From Reclinomonas americana ATCC 50394 (taxonomy: Eukaryota > Jakobida > Jakobea > Jakobida): DNA of 20,440 nucleotides. The position numbers and the translations under genes were made by a program. This document shows positions 8,691 to 18,230 of the stretch, piece after piece. The notes below the pieces were generated by a model. The model was not told the origin of the DNA. It saw only the letters and a list, made by a program, of their open reading frames with translations, and searched no databases. The first letter of the stretch is position 1. Every line of letters begins with the position of its first letter. The stretch covers positions 1 through 20,440 of the forward strand of contig PS015603.1 of NCBI GenBank assembly GCA_048213135.1, read 5' to 3'.

Positions 8691-9560
8691 TCCTTGCATG
8701 TCTGTTGCTCTTTCGCGGCATTTTGTCGGGTGTGTTTACTGCCTCCTTGCATATCGCTCTTGGTTTCGCGACTTGCTGTCACATTGTCTCTATCCTCTCG
8801 TCTTCACTTGCATGTCTCTTTTCCCTCTTATCAGTGTTGTGTACTTTACGATCGAAGCCTCCCGTTGCCTCTTCCCTCTCGGTGTCGCTTGCACTCAACG
8901 CGGAGCATTCCGGCTTACTGTTTCTCTCCTTCACACTGCGTCTTTCCTCTCGTCTTCACTTGCATGGCTTTCCCTCTTATCAGTGTTGTGCATTCACTCG
9001 CCTGGCGCTCTTCCTTTACGATGAACGCCTCCCGTTGCCTCTCGGTGTCTCTTGCACTCGACGCCGAGCATTTTGGCTTACTGTTTCTCTCCTTCACACT
9101 GCGTCTTTCCTCTCTTGCCATCCATGTTCTCCTTCCTTTGCTTTGCCTTCACCTTCCTTGCATCCATTCTCATCAAAGCCTCCCTTTGCCTCTTTGCTCG
9201 CCGTCTCTCTTGCATATCGCTCATTGGTTTCGCGACTTGTCTCCTCTTACTCCCTCCCTCTCGCCTTCTCTTCCATGTTGCGTTCTTTCTATCGCTTCCA
9301 CCGAGCGCTCTTCCTCGTGTTTCCTTTCCGATCGCATCCTTCCGTTGCCTCTTCCCTCTCGTCTTTTGCAGTCAACGCGGAGCATTCCGACTCAATGCTT
9401 CTTTCTCGTTCACCTTGCCTCTTTTTCCTTTTGGTTTCTCTTGCTCTCCCGAGTCAATTCCTGCCTCATCACGAGTTCTGCCTTCATCACCGCGGAGCAT
9501 TCTTCCTCCATCGCCGCTCCCTATTGCCACGTTTTCCCCTCTCGTCCTTCCATGTTGGTT
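8690..9560 (+). repeat. Degenerate tandem repeat of about 155 bp, pyrimidine-rich
   Basis: A core ACGCGGAGCATTC recurs at 8898, 9375 and 9490, with variant ACGCCGAGCATTT at 9061. A second marker, TGCATATCGCTC followed by TTGGTTTCGCGACTTG, occurs near 8750 and again near 9210, about three periods apart. TCTTCACTTGCATG occurs near 8801 and 8953. The unit is thus about 152-163 bp with four to six decayed copies. The long Ser/Leu/Cys-rich open frames across it are products of the C/T-rich repeat and are not proposed as genes. Confidence 0.75.
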
Positions 9561-9584
9561 GCCTCCTCTCACTCCTCTCTCTCT

Positions 9585-9740
9585 CTCTCTCTCCCTCCCT
9601 CCCCACACACGCACGCTCTCTCTCTCCTCCTCCTCCTCCTCCTCCTCCTCCTCCTCCTCCTCCNNNNNNNNNNNNNNNNNNNNNNNNNNNNNNNNNNNNN
9701 NNNNNNNNNNNNNNNNNNNNNNNNCGTCGTCGTCGTCGTC

Positions 9741-9811
<71 letters not shown>

Positions 9812-9829
9812 GCTCACTCCCTCACTCAG
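9585..9829 (+). repeat. CT / TCC / CGT microsatellites ending in an acceptor-like site
   Basis: CT run to about 9625, (TCC)n at 9627-9663, N at 9664-9724, (CGT)n at 9725-9742 and (CT)n at 9743-9809, then CTCACTCAG ending at 9829. The last element has the form of a polypyrimidine tract plus 3' splice site, so a 5'-leader intron just upstream of the WDR41 start is possible. Confidence 0.8.
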
Positions 9830-9864
9830 TGGACTCGTCGCTCGCCCTGCCACCGTCGTCTGGG

Positions 9865-12500
9865 ATGGAGCAGCAGAGTACGGCTGGTGTCGCGTCGGCG
9901 GCCGGTGGTGCGGAGCAGTACACGACGCTGCCGCCCGTACCCACCGCCGCCGAATGCTGCTTCAAGGACAAGTTTGTCGGCAATCCGTTTGACGAGTTGC
10001 AGGCGCTGGACGGGCACACCGATCGTGTGCGCACGCTTGTGCGGCTCAGCAACGGCGACGGCTGCCGATTTGCGTCGGGCTGCGACGGTGGCGTGCTGTG
10101 TCTGTGGCGCTCCGATTCGGGTGAGCGGCTGGCCGCTGTGCACGCGCATTCGAGTTCGATTACCGCGCTGCTGGAGCTGGATCCGAAGCGCCTCGTGTCG
10201 GCCAGCTACGACCGCACGCTAAAAGTGTGGAACACGGACACGTTTGAGAACGAGATGACGCTGACGCAGCACGGCGGCAGTGTCAAGGTGCTGTCGTGGA
10301 TCGACGGTTCGCGTTTCTGCTCGGGAGGCACCGACGGGACCATTTTGGTGTGGGACATGGATTTGCGGCTGTACTGCACCATTGTGCGATCGGCGGACGA
10401 CGAGCAATGTGCGTCGGCTCGTGTACTGTACCGCAATGTCGCCCCTCTTGCTCACATTGTGTCTCGAGCGCAGCATTGTCTGGAATCGTGTCGCTGTCGC
10501 ACGGCCGTCTTATCGCCAGCTCCTCATCATCCGATCTCTGTTGCGTTCTCCCCGCTGTCTGTGCCTTTCAGTGGCGTGGTGCACTCACCGTGTCCTTTCT
10601 TTTCTATCACAGTTGTGTACGTGTGGCCGACGAAAAAGACCGCGCCACCACCAGAACCGTGGTGTCTCGGTCGCTTGTCAGTTCATCGCGAGAGTGTGCA
10701 GTCTCTATGTTCGATTTCGTCATCGCGGTTTGCCTCAGGGTCCGCCGATGGCATGGTGGTGGTCTGGAATGCTTCCATGTGTTGCGTCCACGCACCCAGT
10801 CGGATGTGCTGTTTTTGTTCGTCTCGCCGCTCACTTTTTTTTCGTAGCATCTGCGGCGGCGCGCGACGTCACGGATGTGGAGGCTCGTCTCCCGGTGCCA
10901 CTACGTGTGCTCAACTATTACGAAAACTACTCGGTGGAACGGCGGGCACTGCCCTACGTGGTCAATGCGCTCGTCTTTATCGAGGTTTGCAGGAGTGGCT
11001 GGCTGGTTTCGTTCGTCACTTGTTTTCCCCTCGTCCTTACTTCTCCTTCCGTCAACACCGCTTCTCCTCTACCGCCGTCATCTCCCTNNNNNNNNNNNNN
11101 NNNNNNNNNNNNNNNNNNNNNNNNNNNNNNNNNNNNNNNNNNNNNNNNNNNNNNNNNNNNNNNNNNNNNNNNNNNNNNNNNNNNNNNNNNNNNNNNNNNN
11201 NNNNNNNNNNNNNNNNNNNNNNNNNNNNNNNNNNNNNNNNNNNNNNNNNNNNNNNNNNNNNNNNNNNNNNNNNNNNNNNNNNNNNNNNNNNNNNNNNNNN
11301 NNNNNNNNNNNNNNNNNNNNNNNNNNNNNNNNNNNNNNNNNNNNNNNNNNNNNNNNNNNNNNNNNNNNNNNNNNNNNNNNNNNNNNNNNNNNNNNNNNNN
11401 NNNNNNNNNNNNNNNNNNNNNNNNNNNNNNNNNNNNNNNNNNNNNNNNNNNNNNNNNNNNNNNNNNNNNNNNNNNNNNNNNNNNNNNNNNNNNNNNNNNN
11501 NNNNNNNCTCGTTCCCCCTTCCCTCTTCCCCCTTCCGGCTTCCCCCTTCCGTCTTCCCCCTTCCGTCTTCCACGCCTCATCCCTTCTCTCGCAGCAATCC
11601 AATCTGCTCGCCGTCGCCTCCGGCTGCGGCTTCGCCCTGTACAAGTACGAAAGCGGCGAGTGCGTGTGTTTTGTGCACGACGCACACCAGTCGCCGGTGA
11701 ACGGTCTCGTGGCAGTCCACGAGGGTCGCCGACTGGTCACCTGCTCCGCCGACAGCATGTCGCACGTGTGGGATTTGTCGGTAAGGCGTTCCATTCGGAG
11801 CTCCTCTTCGCTGGTGCGCGGTGATATTGTTTTGTGTGTGTGCTTTGAGGTGCCTTCTTCTCATTTCTCATTTCCTACCCTCAGAAATTCCCACTATCTG
11901 GCACCGCTGACTTGGTCAAGAGCCGCCAACAACGCTCACCAGCCGCGGCCAGTGGCGGCACACCACAGCGCCTGTTCAAGGCCTCGTCCTTGTCGGCTCC
12001 GACCCGCCTACCAACTGTGAGCATTGTCGGCGAGCTGGCCGTGCACACGGGATCGGTGGAGACCATCATGGGTCTCTCCGAAACCATGCTGGTCACCGGC
12101 GGTGCCGATGGTGTGCTGGCCATGTGGAAGGACGGACGTGTCGAGTCGTACAAGCGGCAATTGTGCACGCGTGCGATGCTGAAGCAGTGGATGGACATTG
12201 TCGGGAGCGAGGAGGAGGAGTCACCCGTGCACGAGGTACGAGACCTTCATCGTGTGAGTGGGAGAATGGTTACTTACTGCGATTGTGTATGCAGGCCGAC
12301 GCCACGAGTCACGATTCTGGCGTCAACACTGACGACTTTGGCCCGAATGACGCGACCGACATGAGCGAGCCATTCTCGCCCGCATTAGGAGTTTCGTGTG
12401 CATCTGCGACTCGCCACCACTCATCTCTCACTCACATCCTCTCTCTCACACACAGCCCTCACTGGCGTCACTGGACCTGGCCGCCGTGACTGTACTCTAA
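9865..12500 (+). CDS. WDR41: WDR41 orthologue, eight-bladed WD40 protein
   Basis: Exons: 9865-10408, 10474-10539, 10613-10780, 10848-10984, 11595-11780, 11885-12235, 12295-12390 and 12456-12500 (1593 nt, 530 residues, TAA). Eight WD repeats can be read, ending LCLW, LKVW, ILVW, VYVW, VVVW, a degenerate FALYKY, SHVW and LAMW. Near residue 40 NPFDELQALDGHTDRVR begins the first blade, as in animal WDR41 (NPYTELL...). The last blade is followed by KDGRVESYKRQL, as in WDR41 (LWKNGERES...), and a Ser/Gln linker precedes it in both. From established work, WDR41 binds SMCR8 in the C9orf72-SMCR8-WDR41 complex and recruits it to lysosomes via the transporter PQLC2. ATG 9865 gives an N-terminus of family length. 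The first three introns are phase 1 (GTGCGT, GTTGCG, GTTGCG donors). The 610-nt fourth intron contains a 420-N gap that could hide an exon. Confidence 0.88.
10985..11594 (+). other. Long WDR41 intron 4 with assembly gap and C-rich minisatellite
   Basis: Donor GTTTGC at 10985, N at 11088-11507 (420), then a four-copy 14-bp minisatellite (unit TCCCCCTTCCGTCT) at 11513-11568 and acceptor CTCTCGCAG ending at 11594. Exons on both sides are in phase 0. The minisatellite serves as the polypyrimidine region of the acceptor; its complement carries runs of five G. Confidence 0.8.
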
Positions 12501-12691
12501 TAACTTAATGTATCTCTGGAAAATGTATGTAGCTGCAACACAACTACTTGTCTTCATTTCGGCCGATTAGGAGGGACGGCGGAGAGGATTAAGCAAAACA
12601 AGTGCATGGGGAGACGAAGATAGAGAGAGAGAGTACGACACACACGGCGTTCCGATTATAGTGGAGGGGAAACGCGCGCACTGTGCGTCTT
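12501..12691. other. Convergent 3' spacer between WDR41 and OAT
   Basis: Only 191 bp separate the WDR41 TAA from the OAT TAG on the opposite strand, so both transcript ends must lie here or overlap. No clear AATAAA-type polyadenylation signal is visible for either gene; AT-rich sequence occurs at 12500-12530. Confidence 0.6.
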
Positions 12692-15600
12692 CTACAATTC
12701 GACGTCGGGGATGTCCTCGCGCTTGATGGTGAGGATCTCGTTGAAGGTGTCGACGATGATCTTCAGTGCCTCGCGCAGCTCCTTCTCCGAGATCACCAGC
12801 GGCGGCGCAAAGCGAATAATGTTGCCGTGCGTCGGTTTGGCCAGCACGCCGCGACTCTTCATGAGAACGCACAGATCGAACGCCGTCTTGTTGCCGCCAA
12901 TCGGACCAATCACGCAGGCGTTCAGCAGGCCCTTGCCGCGCACTTTCTCCACCACCTTGCAATTGGCTGCCACAATGGTGTCGCGGAAGATGTTGCCGAG
13001 GTGCTGCGCCTGTGCAGAGGGAGAAAGAGAAGGAAGACATGATTCAGCGTGCGGCGATGCAGCGGCAAGAGGAGGGCACGGGCAGCAACGCACTCTCTCA
13101 GCGAGCTTCTCGTCGGCCACCACGTCCAGCGCCGCCATGGCCACGGCGGCGGCCAGTGGGTTGCCAGCAAAGGTGCTTCCGTGCGTGCCGGGCTCAATGG
13201 TGTGCAGGATCTCACGGTCGGCCAGCACGGCACTCACTGCAGACAAAAGAGAAGGGAGGTGAGAAGGGGGGCGTAAGGGGAAAGGCGGATGCGAGGAATG
13301 GACGACGGCGAGAAGGAGGAAATATGAGAGATGAGGGGTGACACGAGAAAGTCGGATGCGAGGGATGCAAGATGGAGAAATAAAGGAAAGTGGAAGGGAG
13401 AGAGAGAGGGGGGGGCTGAGAGGGCTGAGAGGCAGAGAGGGTACGAGAAGGAGGAAGAGGGTGAGGGGCGACAACAGGAAGGCGAATGGATATCGAGGAG
13501 TGAGAAACAATGTCACAAGCAGAGGAGAGAACGAAGAGAACAAGAGAACGTGAAAGAGGACAGAGGGAAACTGAGTGGGAAGTTGGCAAGAGGGTGAGAC
13601 TAAGAGCTGGAAGAGAGAAAGCAAAGTGAGGAAAAGTAACGCATATGAAACTCGATAAAGTGACAAGCAGAAGAGAGAACGAAGAGAACAAGAAAACGTG
13701 AAAGAGGACAGACGGAAACTGAATGAGAAGATGGGAAGAGAGAGACTAACTGAGATAGAGAGGAGGAAGCAAAGCGAGGAAAAGTAACGCATATGAAATT
13801 CGTGAAACTCGATCAAGTGACAAGCACAGGAGACAGAAAGAAGAAGAAAGGGTGAAGAGAGAAAATGAGTGGGATGGTGGGAGAAGGAGGGAGAGACTGA
13901 GAGATGGAGAGGAGAAAGCAAAGCGAGGAAAAGTAATGCACGTAGAAGGCACGAAACTCGAGAAGGGAGACAAATAGTGACAAGCACAGGAGAGACAGAA
14001 GGAAGAAGGAGAAACGGATGAGAGGGGAAGGAAAGGGGGAAGGTAAATGAGAGGGAACGAATATGTGGACAGAGACTGAGAGATGGAGCGAAGAAATGGA
14101 ACGTGCATGAAAAGAAAGAACCAACGAGTTGAGGGAGACGGAATGAACCAGCATGCGGAGAGGGGAGGTGGAGAGAAAACAGAGGAGAGAACACGAGTAG
14201 GAGAAAGGGAGCAGCAGGGGGAGTGGAGAAGGGAGAAACGGAATCGGTGTAGGCGAGAGGACACGTCGAAGGCGAGATAAGGTGGAAAACTCTGACTTAC
14301 CCCGTNNNNNNNNNNNNNNNNNNNNNNNNNNNNNNNNNNNNNNNNNNNNNNNNNNNNNNNNNNNNNNNNNNNNNNNNNNNNNNNNNNNNNNNNNNNNNNN
14401 NNNNNNNNNNNNNNNNNNNNNNNNNNNNNNNNNNNNNNNNNNNNNNNNNNNNNNNNNNNNNNNNNNNNNNNNNNNNNNNNNNNNNNNNNNNNNNNNNNNN
14501 NNNNNNNNNNNNNNNNNNNNNNNNNNNNNNNNNNNNNNNNNNNNNNNNNNNNNNNNNNNNNNNNNNNNNNNNNNNNNNNNNNNNNNNNNNNNNNNNNNNN
14601 NNNNNNNNNNNNNNNNNNNNNNNNNNNNNNNNNNNNNNNNNNNNNNNNNNNNNNNNNNNNNNNNNNNNNNNNNNNNNNNNNNNNNNNNNNNNNNNNNNNN
14701 NNNNNNNNNNNNNNNNNNNNNNNNNNNNNNNNNNNNNNNNNNNNNNNNNNNNNNNNNNNNNNNNNNNNNNNNNNNNNNNNNNNNNNNNNNNNNNNNNNNN
14801 NNNNNNNNNNNNNNNNNNNNNNNNNNNNNNNNNNNNNNNNNNNNNNNNNNNNNNNNNNNNNNNNNNNNNNNNNNNNNNNNNNNNNNNNNNNNNNNNNNNA
14901 CGGTACGGTACGGTACGGACGGACGACGACGACGACGACGACGAGAGTACGAGTAACGTACTCTACCGTACCCTTACCCCCTTCCCCCTTTCCCCCTTCC
15001 CCCTTCCCTTCTCTCTCTCTCTCTCTCCTCCCCCGCCCCCCCCCCCCTTCTCCCCCTTCCCCCTTCTCCACACACCTGGATACACGCCACCACTCAACGC
15101 CTTGCCGAGCACCAACACATCCGGCTTCACATTCTCCCAGTCGCACGCCAGCAACTTGCCGGTCCTTGCAATGCCCGTTTGCACCTCGTCGGCCATGAAC
15201 AGCACATTGTGCTGCTTGCACAGGTCGTAGCAGCGCTTCAGGTAGCCTTCGTCGGGCACCACCACACTGCGAGACAACGAATGAGTGGCAGCACCCTCAC
15301 AGGCAAGGAAACGGAGAGCCAGACACACCCGGCCTCTCCCTGAATCGGCTCGACCATGAAGCCGCACACATTCTTGCCGTGCTTCTCGAGCACCTCACGC
15401 AACGCCTCCACATTGTTGTAGGGAATCGACATGTGGCCACCGAGGAACGGACCCCAGTCGTTGCGCGAGGTCGGATCGGAGGACATGGACACGGGCGTCA
15501 TGGTGCGACCGTGGAAGTTGCCGGCACAGTTGATCACAATGGTCTCGTTGCGCGTAATGCCCTTTTTCACCACGCCCCACTTGCGCGCCAGCTTCACCGA

Positions 15601-15858
15601 GCCCTCGACGGCCTCTGCATGCACGCAACGACAGAAGACCGCAGTGAGACAATACACGAGCACGCACAAACTAGCGCACGAGGAAACACAAGAGCACGCA
15701 CAACGACAAGGACAACAGCGAGGCAATCGCAGCACAGACACACAACGAGCACACGAAGATACAAGAGCACGCACACCGACAGAGACCACAATGAGGCAAT
15801 CACCGCACACACGAGCACGCGCAAGCGCACGAAGGCAAACAAGAGCACGGCACACACG

Positions 15859-15939
<81 letters not shown>

Positions 15940-16481
15940 CTACAACAACACGACGCGACACGACCACCGACCGACCGTACCGGTACGGTCCGGCCGACGA
16001 CGTACACGTACGTACGTAACGTTAACCGTAAACCCGAAACTAACTAACTAACTTCTTCGTACGTACGTAACGAACGNNNNNNNNNNNNNNNNNNNNNNNN
16101 NNNNNNNNNNNNNNNNNNNNNNNNNNNNNNNNNNNNNNNNNNNNNNNNNNNNNNNNNNNNNNNNNNNNNNNNNNNNNNNNNNNNNNNNNNNNNNNNNNNN
16201 NNNNNNNNNNNNNNNNNNNNNNNNNNNNNNNNNNNNNNNNNNNNNNNNNNNNNNNNNNNNNNNNNNNNNNNNNNNNNNNNNNNNNNNNNNNNNNNNNNNN
16301 NNNNNNNNNNNNNNNNNNNNNNNNNNNNNNNNNNNNNNNNNNNNNNNNNNNNNNNNNNNNNNNNNNNNNNNNNNNNNNNNNNNNNNNNNNNNNNNGAACC
16401 TAAACGGTAAACGGACGAACGACGACCGAACCCGACCGAACGAACGAACGACCAACACGAGGACGAACGACACCGACACAC

Positions 16482-16512
<31 letters not shown>

Positions 16513-16546
16513 ACGGACGAACGAACGAACGACGACGACGACACAC

Positions 16547-16627
<81 letters not shown>

Positions 16628-17536
16628 TCACAAACACAGGCGCACGCACCAGCACCCGAGTTGGCCGGCAGCATGCAGTTGTACCCGAAAAACTCACAAA
16701 TCTTCTTCGTGTACAACGAGTACGCATCGCTGTGGAACGCACGACTGCCCAGAGTCACTCGATGCGCCTGCTGCACCAGCGCATCAATGATCTTCGGATG
16801 ACAGTGACCTGTTCATAAAGCGTGAGAAGTCGCCGAAAAAACTGCGAAGATTCCGGCGGAGCAAAATGTGAACACGCCATCACTCCCTCACTCTCCGCGT
16901 CGCTCACATTCACACACGCACACTCACAGCAACGCAACACGCTGCACAATCAGCAGCAAGTCTATCTTGGCGCCATCTCAACTCGCAGTCAGTTACGCAA
17001 CACAACAAACAGAGAGAGAGAGAGATGTCAAGAGAGAGCACATCCTGTTATCATCAATCGTGCTCTCTTCTCACTCTGCCTCACACACACAACAAAAAAC
17101 ACCAATGTATAACGATCGCATCTTTGCATCTTTTTCTCTCAGTCACACTTTCTCACTCACACAGACCTTGATTGACTGCCGAGTAGGCACTGAGAAAGTC
17201 GAAGTAGTGACGACCCTCAGGGTCCCACACATGCACGCCTTGAGCGCGCGCAAACACCATTGGCAAAATGTGATAATTGTGCGCGCCATAAGTGTGTTCC
17301 ATCTTTCAAACAAGAGAATCGCCATCAGTGTCGCGTTGTTTTGCACATAGTGTGTAAGTCAGTGTGCTTACCTCAATGGCCTCGCGAGAGGAGAGTCCCC
17401 ACGGGGTGTCCACTGAGGAGAATGAGCGAATAGTGTGGTGCTTGTTAGCCATCAGTGGCAGTGGCCAAAGAGGCGCGGCCATCGCCAGTGACGATCGGGT
17501 GCATGCGCGGGAAAGAGAGGCACGAAGAAGCATCAT
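12692..17536 (-). CDS. OAT: Ornithine aminotransferase, mitochondrial
   Basis: Exons in transcript order: 17536-17372, 17302-17167, 16808-16650, 15614-15329, 15266-15076, 13236-13094 and 13009-12692 (1398 nt, 465 residues, TAG). The enzyme is a PLP-dependent class III aminotransferase converting ornithine plus 2-oxoglutarate to glutamate semialdehyde plus glutamate. The first exon gives a mitochondrial presequence ([19 protein letters not shown], Arg/Ser-rich, no acid). The mature part shows [83 protein letters not shown] (Asp275, expected to contact the PLP ring nitrogen), LGKALSGG (Lys304, Schiff-base lysine), [10 protein letters not shown] and [16 protein letters not shown]. Asp275 and Lys304 sit 12 positions after their human counterparts, as expected from the longer N-terminus. 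All phases agree. Introns range from 62 nt to 1839 nt; the two largest contain gaps. Confidence 0.95.
13440..14100. repeat. Decayed tandem repeat of about 150-160 bp, purine-rich on plus strand
   Basis: GCAAAGYGAGGAAAAGTAA starts at 13621, 13769 and 13918 (spacing 148 and 149). TGACAAGCASAGGAGA or a close variant starts near 13510, 13661, 13818 and 13978 (spacing 151, 157, 160). About four copies are discernible. The sequence differs from the 8690-9560 repeats though the unit size is similar. Confidence 0.8.
14900..15066. repeat. ACGGT, GAC and CCCCCTT-type repeats in OAT intron 5
   Basis: (ACGGT)n at 14900-14919 next to the gap, (GAC)n at about 14921-14943, then CCCCCTTCC-like units, a CT run and a C12-type run to 15066. 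On the OAT sense strand the last block is a series of G5 or longer runs starting about 10 nt downstream of the exon 5 donor. Confidence 0.85.
15615..16649 (-). other. OAT intron 3 with CA repeats and 319-N gap
   Basis: Phase-1 intron (GTGCGT donor, GCATGCAG acceptor) of 1035 nt as assembled. It contains CACA-rich decayed sequence at 15640-15857, (CA)n at about 15858-15937, mixed short repeats (CGTA, AACT) at 15960-16076, N at 16077-16395, GAAC/GAC repeats at 16396-16550 and (CA)n at about 16551-16625. No coding signal is needed for OAT continuity, and none is seen. Confidence 0.85.
16809..17166 (-). other. OAT intron 2
   Basis: A 358-nt phase-1 intron between SAVNQ and HCHPK (GTCTGT donor, ATGAACAG acceptor). 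It is CA/CT-rich with a short GA run near 17011-17025. Open frames on both strands inside it have no recognisable content. Confidence 0.8.
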
Positions 17537-18230
17537 CTCCGCTCATTGATGTGAAACGAGAGTGAATGAGATAAGGGAGGACGCGGGACGAACTTGTGAC
17601 AACGAATGAGAGCAAAGGAAAGGTGCATGCTGGCCAGCACAGGTGATTAGGTAGCCAGTGGCGTTGCTAGATCCAGATTCTCTGCTGTCTCGAGACAACT
17701 CGTGCGAACTGGTGAAGTGTCCATCTCCGATTTCGCGATATCGAACGCGTACGTTGAAAGCCGATGCTGCACGTGAAACCTTGCTGGCCAGCTTCGTGGC
17801 GCAGCAGGTGGTTCTGGTAGGCAGTGACATTGCCAGATCCAGATTCTCTGCAGCCTTGAGACAACTTGTGCGAACCGGCGAAGTGTCACTCCGATTTCGC
17901 CATCGAAATGCGGATCCGGAGCTTCTCTGGGGTTCACCAGGCCACTTCCACATTCTCTGCAGCCCCCAGCTGAGAGGTGCAAACTGGCGAATCGTATCTC
18001 AGATTTCGCCGAGCTTGTGCACATCTGCATCTGCGTGCTGCAAGGAAACATGTGCTCAAAGATTGGAGAATGCAGAGGCTTTCGGGTCGCGACAACGGTC
18101 TGTTTCATTAGTGTACACTCTCCATCGACGCTTGTGTATGCATGTGCGTGTTTACACACGATCTGGGCAGACAAGAGCATTCGGTGCGCTGTTGAACGCG
18201 AAAAGAAACTGGCAGCGCATGCGTACCATC
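17537..18230. other. Spacer upstream of OAT
   Basis: About 690 bp between the OAT start and the stop of the next minus-strand gene, so it presumably includes the OAT promoter and the 3' end of the neighbour. It is dominated by a three-copy repeat (17650-18010). Open frames of 60-200 codons run through it on both strands, but their content just mirrors the repeat. No core promoter motif is recognised. Confidence 0.5.
17650..18010. repeat. Three diverged copies of an 80-90-bp element upstream of OAT
   Basis: Copies at about 17650-17737, 17816-17901 and 17935-18010. All share, in order, CAGATTCTCTGC (CACATTCTCTGC in the third), a GAGACAACT-like block, GTGCGAACTGG or a close variant, and end in CGATTTCGC or AGATTTCGCC. 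Copies one and two are clearly similar across their whole length and are 166 bp apart; the third is shorter and more diverged. The element could be a decayed mobile sequence, a local duplication, or clustered regulatory sites. Confidence 0.75.

Larger units (their letters stand above)
13237..15075 (-). other. OAT intron 5 (1839 nt as assembled): purine-rich repeats, 594-N gap, C-rich tract
   Basis: Joins GGVYP|V in phase 1. From low to high coordinates it holds an A/G-rich region with decayed tandem repeats (about 13440-14100), a purine-rich remainder to 14305, N at 14306-14899, ACGGT and GAC short repeats at 14900-14943, and a C-rich block at 14970-15066 next to the donor. Long Ser/Leu/Phe-rich minus-strand frames across it reflect the C/T-rich sense strand and are not proposed as genes. 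Confidence 0.85.

Noticed and set aside
8690-9560. CRISPR-like array or transposon terminal repeats
   Set aside because: Copies are long, decayed and directly adjacent with no constant repeat/unique spacer pattern, no flanking inverted repeats and no transposase.
8446-9860. Long plus-strand Ser/Leu/Cys-rich frames that run on into the WDR41 exon
   Set aside because: All three frames are open because the DNA is a C/T-rich repeat lacking stop trinucleotides; they include CT microsatellites and have no ATG context or domain. The WDR41 start at 9865 gives a family-length N-terminus.
13212-14194. Minus-strand Ser/Phe/Leu-rich frame fused to OAT exon 6
   Set aside because: It is intron 5 read through. 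The OAT alignment breaks cleanly at GGVYP|V with a proper acceptor at 13237-13239.
15955-16076. Telomere-like or origin-like sequence (CGTA, AACT and AACCCG short repeats)
   Set aside because: No sustained telomeric unit; units change every few copies and the block lies inside an OAT intron next to a CA microsatellite.
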